A DNA stretch of 64,000 nucleotides from Niveibacterium sp. SC-1 (lineage in GTDB: Bacteria > Pseudomonadota > Gammaproteobacteria > Burkholderiales > Rhodocyclaceae). The notes below the pieces were generated by a model, which saw nothing but the letters and a program-made list of their open reading frames with translations, was not told the origin of the DNA and did not search any database. Location of the stretch: contig NZ_CP151275.1 in NCBI RefSeq assembly GCF_038235435.1, positions 2,480,001 through 2,544,000 on the forward strand, in the 5' to 3' direction. The stretch's first letter is position 1, and each line of letters opens with the position of its first letter. Shown one piece after another: positions 60,672 to 64,000 of this stretch. The position numbers were made by a program, and so were the translations under genes.

Positions 60672-61092
60672 GGAGTCCCCTCTCTAGTTCTGGTCATATC
60701 CACCCGACCATCGGATGAGGCCAGAGAACAGGCCACATCTATGAACGAAGGCGCGAGTGGCGCGACCTCTTTCTCACCGCCAGGCAATCGGACCTGGCGC
60801 ACGCTTTGGCGCCGGGGCGTCGAACATCGCGATAGCGACTATTCAAATCGGACCCAACGGCTGCTTGAACGCAAACAAGAGGAGAGTGAATCCCTGAATG
60901 GGGCCAGAAAGGCTGTCATTCAGATCGTTTCCCCGCCTTGATCTTCTGCGCGAGCTTGGCGGCCGCATGCTAGTGCGTTGAGGAGGATGGCAACCGAGGG
61001 CGATGCGAACTAGACAGAATCGTCCCTGTACTAAGCGAAATTCCCGTATCGGACCTATTCCGCGTCGCCGCAACCCGAGTTCCGGCGCCTCA
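60672..61092. other. 421-bp gap upstream of the GH43-AbfB gene
   Basis: It should contain the promoter of the GH43 gene. Short frames on both strands (for example plus-strand 60741-60941) have no recognisable domain. No promoter boxes, operator or terminator could be assigned. Confidence 0.4.
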
Positions 61093-62016
61093 TCAATTGG
61101 TCGCAGATATGGCGTCCGCTTGATTGCCCGAAGCGCCGCCGGCCGCCGGAGCTGTCGCGGCGCCGATGTGGCGGGTTCGTCTATTGCGGTGCGAATCTGC
61201 GGGAGGCGGAATGGATGCGCTAAGGGGTAGCCCAACCCGTTGCAAGCTGCCGTCTCCGTTATGGACGAGCTTGTCGATGGCCATTTCTCGGTTTGTCCCG
61301 TCGCCAAGGGGCACGGCGAAACGGTGATAGACGATGTACCAGTTGTCTGTGCCCGGTTGCTGCACGATGGAATGGTGACCGGTTCCTTTCACACCGATGC
61401 TCGTATCCTTCTGGAGAAGGGTTCCGCGATACGTCCACGGGCCGAGAGGTGAAGGTCCCGTCGCGTAATCGACGTGATAGTTCTCGCTCCGCGTGTCGTC
61501 CGCCGAGTACGACAAGTAATAGGTGCCGTTACGCTCATGCATGAGAAAACCTTCACGAAAGTTCGGCAGCGAGAATGCCCTGATAGCCCGCAAGCCGGCC
61601 TCTGTCGCCGGAATCTTGATTAGCAAGTTCTCGCGCCCGACCTCAGCATGCAAGCGGTGCGCCGCGGCGACTGTGGCAACTTCGTCGTTGGCCAATCTGG
61701 GGGAAACTTCAAGTGAGACAAAATCCGCGTCTCCTTGGGACGTATCAAAGACTGGTTTCAGCAGGTCGCATGCACTCCGAACGTCAGGAATAGCAAGCAG
61801 CTCGTAGCGTCTCTCCGGCGTCAAGAACGTACGCTTTGTTAAGGAGTCCAAATCTTCGTGGGGTCGGGGGGGGGCTCTCCACCCAGCAGCGCGCCGAGCG
61901 CGGCCATGGGTGTTCTGTCCAGACCTGGATGAAGGCGTTTCCAGTTGTAGTGGTATTGCCAGTCGGTCAGCGCATGGCGGCGATGCGAGGCGCTGGAGTG
62001 CGACGTCGCACCCCAT
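61093..62016 (-). pseudogene. Chimeric frame: transaldolase fragment joined to GH43 fragment
   Basis: One continuous frame runs from inside the neighbouring transposase region through two unrelated pieces. About 61809-61576 encodes an internal transaldolase segment ([56 protein letters not shown]). About 61572-61228 encodes the C-terminal half of a GH43 enzyme ([57 protein letters not shown]). The transaldolase lacks its first part and its Schiff-base lysine region; the GH43 part lacks the N-terminal blades. The final ~45 residues are unassigned. Confidence 0.8.
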
Positions 62017-62786
62017 TCTGATTGCACCAAGCCGACCAGATCTTCGGCTTGGCGGGACTTTGAGTTGGCCGAAGAAGAACCAAAGTGACCAAAGTGGTGA
62101 CCGACCTGCGCCTCGCGACAGGCACGTAGGAAAGTGTGAGATCTAAATCCTGATCTGCGCCCCGTTACGATGCGCTGAACCGCAACGCCAAGCGCGGCGA
62201 AAAAGGCGCATGCATGACGCATGAAGTCTCGTGCGGTCTGAGCGCTTTCGTCTTCGTGGACGGCCGCAAACAGGACACGCGTGCAGTCGTCCATTGCCGC
62301 AAACAAGACTTCGCCATCGAGGACTCGCCCTCTTCCGAATCGATCCCGCTCTTCTATTGCTGTGAGGCGGGCGGTCACGATGAAGACAAGTTCGCCGGGC
62401 ATCCGCGTGTCGGCCTCAGCGATCGGTGTGGCGGTGCTCATCGCGTCACCTAGGCCGGCCCGTTCAAGGATTGCAGCCACGACGCTCTCGGCTGCTTCCA
62501 CCGTCTTTGCGATATCCCTCACTGATAGCTCACGCTCGCGCAGTCGCAAAACCAACATGGCGGAAGATGGCGTGATCGGACCGCGACGTCCTCGTCGCTC
62601 GACGGGCTTGTCCTTCAACCCCTCTTCGCCTTGAGCCAGATAGCGGCCAACCCACTTGCGCACGGTGGCAGGCGAGGTGCGGTATGCCAGAGCTGCGCGA
62701 TGGACGGATAGCCCGTGCTGCAGGACGTCCATCACAAGCCCCAATCGCTCCTGCGGCGATAGCCGTGACTCCTTGTCGGTGCTCAT
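61839..62786 (-). CDS. IS481-like transposase with altered catalytic residues
   Basis: A 315-aa protein starting at [20 protein letters not shown]. The helix-turn-helix ([20 protein letters not shown]) and first catalytic Asp ([18 protein letters not shown]) fit IS481 transposases. At the second Asp, where TDNGSAxRS is usual, it reads [11 protein letters not shown]. The third motif (TNGKAERFIQ in relatives) reads [12 protein letters not shown]. The end is normal ([20 protein letters not shown]). The frame is full length but the enzyme is probably inactive. I found no convincing terminal inverted repeats or target duplication. Confidence 0.75.
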   Translation of the reverse strand: MSTDKESRLSPQERLGLVMDVLQHGLSVHRAALAYRTSPATVRKWVGRYLAQGEEGLKDKPVERRGRRGPITPSSAMLVLRLRERELSVRDIAKTVEAAESVVAAILERAGLGDAMSTATPIAEADTRMPGELVFIVTARLTAIEERDRFGRGRVLDGEVLFAAMDDCTRVLFAAVHEDESAQTARDFMRHACAFFAALGVAVQRIVTGRRSGFRSHTFLRACREAQVGHHFGHFGSSSANSKSRQAEDLVGLVQSEWGATSHSSASHRRHALTDWQYHYNWKRLHPGLDRTPMAALGALLGGEPPPDPTKIWTP

Positions 62787-62974
62787 GAACGCTCCAGGGG
62801 AAGAAGTGGGGGCAATTCCTAAGTCGCTCATCGCTTCCAGCTCTGCCGAGCCGCCTCGATAAAGTCACCGCGCCATGGCTGTGACGACACCCTTACAGGC
62901 AAAGATCGGAACCCCTAACGCTGCGCATCGCTGCGAGGTCATACGCAGCTCTCTTCAGTTGCTAGGACTGATCC

Positions 62975-63256
62975 CTAACCGCGTGCTTTCGCGACCTGGA
63001 AGTGATTCACTGCACCACGCAGCGCGTCACCCATGGTCCTGAGTTCTCGCGCGGCGCTTGTGGTCGCTTCGCGATCTCTTTCACCCTCGAATGTCAGCGG
63101 AGGGGCGCCTGACGGCCAACGAGGCACCAAACCAGCATGAATGAGCTCCTTTCGGCTCTCATTCACGCACTGCGTTGCCGCCCATGCTCTCCGAGGAGAC
63201 CGGAATGCAAGAGCACAGTCGGCGACTGCAGTTCCTAACCACCGCATGGCTCCCAT
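62975..63256 (-). CDS. Small frame, possible chemoreceptor C-terminal remnant
   Basis: A 93-aa frame whose end (EATTSAARELRTMGDALRGA VNHFQV) resembles the last helix of methyl-accepting chemotaxis proteins. The first half matches nothing I know. It may be a degraded 3' end of a chemoreceptor gene. Support is weak. Confidence 0.25.
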   Translation of the reverse strand: MGAMRWLGTAVADCALAFRSPRRAWAATQCVNESRKELIHAGLVPRWPSGAPPLTFEGERDREATTSAARELRTMGDALRGAVNHFQVAKARG

Positions 63257-63270
63257 GGGTGAAGAATTCT

Positions 63271-63570
63271 TCAGTTGCGAATCCGCGCGAGAACCGCTCG
63301 CTGCACGTCACCTACGGTCCGGCATCGCCACTGGTCGACCGGTGAAACCACCTCAGCCCATAGCCAAGACCGCCAGCCTATTCCCAACCAGACCGAGGCC
63401 ATCTCGGCGGGTCCTAACCCGAGCTCCGAAAGCGTGATGTTCAGAAGTGGCCCCAAGTCCCCAGATGCTTTCAAGAGCGGGCTTCCGGACTGACCTAGCA
63501 GTTCATCCCGAATGATTTCCTCCAGTGCGAGCCGACAGCGGTCGTACGTGCATCTGTTCGTTTCGACCAT
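63271..63570 (-). CDS. Small acyl-carrier-like hypothetical protein
   Basis: A 99-aa frame starting at MVETNRCTYDRCRLALEEII (ATG 63570). The middle (LLNITLSELGLGPAEMASVW) and end (WRCRTVGDVQRAVLARI) resemble an acyl-carrier domain, but the phosphopantetheine DSL motif reads GPA, so it could not be modified. The resemblance may be chance. It lies 51 bp after the substrate-binding protein gene on the same strand. Confidence 0.3.
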   Translation of the reverse strand: MVETNRCTYDRCRLALEEIIRDELLGQSGSPLLKASGDLGPLLNITLSELGLGPAEMASVWLGIGWRSWLWAEVVSPVDQWRCRTVGDVQRAVLARIRN

Positions 63571-63621
63571 GCGGACCTCCTTGACGGCAACACGCTCGCT
63601 ATGTGGCACTGGCGTTGTCCG

Positions 63622-63999
63622 TCAGCGAATGAACCTGCCCTTTCGAGTAATCATCGTCAGGTCTACGAAGTGGGACCCGTTGTGTTCAGAGGGCGTGAAG
63701 GCGATGGTGAAGCCGCCCAGGTCAAGTCGCTGCAAGCTCTCCAAGCCCTTTATGAAGCTCTCCCTCGTGACGCTTGGCCCCGCCTTCTTGAGTCCCTCTA
63801 CGGCAACACGCGCGGCGATATAGCCCTCCAGCGAACCGAAGCCTGGCTGCTCTTTCGTCGGCGCTAGCGCTTTTTGGTATTCGCGGACAAGAGGGATGTT
63901 CGTGTCCCAAGGGAACGGGACGACCTGAGAGACCTGGATGCCTCGTCCCTCATCTGCAAGTTCGTCGGCGAGGACCTGGCTGCCGACAAACGAGACCGT
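63622..63999 (-). CDS. Periplasmic ABC-transporter substrate-binding protein (partial, runs off right edge)
   Basis: Reverse translation from the right edge gives an open frame of 125 codons ending at TGA 63622, with no start in the window. The sequence (VSFVGSQVLADELADEGRGI QVSQVVPFPWD, QKALAPTKEQPGFGSLEGYI, AARVAVEGLKKAGPSVTRES, LDLGGFTIAFTPSEHNGSHF VDL) is the C-terminal lobe of the branched-chain amino-acid/amide binding family (Peripla_BP_6, LivJ-like). The ligand cannot be told from this part. Confidence 0.85.
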   Translation of the reverse strand, partial: TVSFVGSQVLADELADEGRGIQVSQVVPFPWDTNIPLVREYQKALAPTKEQPGFGSLEGYIAARVAVEGLKKAGPSVTRESFIKGLESLQRLDLGGFTIAFTPSEHNGSHFVDLTMITRKGRFIR

Positions 64000-64000
64000 C

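Noticed and set aside
60843..61307. 154-aa minus-strand frame between the two GH43 sequences
   Set aside because: Overlaps the chimeric remnant in a different frame and has Arg/Pro-rich shadow composition.

Overview
The window is GC-rich and densely packed with translationally coupled genes. Its gene families (type VI secretion with TagF/PppA/PpkA/FHA control, Ku-LigD end joining, IS481 transposases) suggest a Betaproteobacterium, perhaps Rhodocyclales- or Burkholderiales-like. That placement is an inference from family content, not a database match.

Region 1 (1-17160, minus strand) is an extracellular contractile injection system (eCIS, Afp/PVC-like phage-tail-derived particle) read leftward from about 17160. 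In transcription order it holds a winged-helix-like small protein, a DUF4255 tail-terminator protein, an unrecognised protein, sheath 1, tube 1, a divergent sheath 2, tube 2, a Pvc7-like tube/baseplate adaptor with a Gly/Ala-rich tail, a 55-residue DUF5908-like protein, a gp27-like hub, a gp5-like spike, an unknown protein with a hydrophobic C-terminus, a gp25 wedge, a baseplate J-like protein, a large wedge/tail protein, and two small Ig/PKD-like proteins, the last cut by the window edge. The AAA+ ATPase, tape measure and fibres usual in such loci are not in view and may lie beyond position 1.

Region 2 (17161-22084) has a spacer, one hypothetical gene, an intact IS481-family element with a 6-bp CTAG-centred target duplication, and a minus-strand T6SS regulatory operon (TssQ-like lipoprotein, FHA protein TagH, phosphatase PppA). 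Region 3 (22406-47036, plus strand) is the main T6SS operon: tssJ, K, L, M, tagF, ppkA, tssA, B, C, hcp, tssE, F, G, vgrG, a small membrane protein, then a DUF2169/pentapeptide, pentapeptide, DUF3540, DUF4150 (PAAR-like) module. Most neighbours overlap by 4 bp. A strong hairpin terminator follows hcp. No tssH/clpV is present. PpkA, PppA and TagH together point to threonine-phosphorylation control.

Region 4 (47257-53925) is a three-gene non-homologous end-joining operon, ku, a MerR/TPR protein and ligD, followed by a 620-bp gap and a membrane diguanylate cyclase.

Region 5 (53970-62800) looks like a decayed plant-polysaccharide (arabinan/hemicellulose) locus. Two large genes are intact, a TAT/lipoprotein alginate-lyase-like protein and a GH43-AbfB arabinofuranosidase. 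Around them lie fragments of a LacI regulator, a CBM6-like domain, a ricin-type lectin with a 19-bp duplication, a GH127-ricin enzyme with an internal deletion, and an in-frame chimera of transaldolase and GH43 pieces. An IS481-like transposase that appears to lack catalytic residues sits beside them.

Region 6 (62975-64000) holds two weakly supported small minus-strand ORFs and the 3' end of a periplasmic ABC-transporter substrate-binding protein cut by the right edge.
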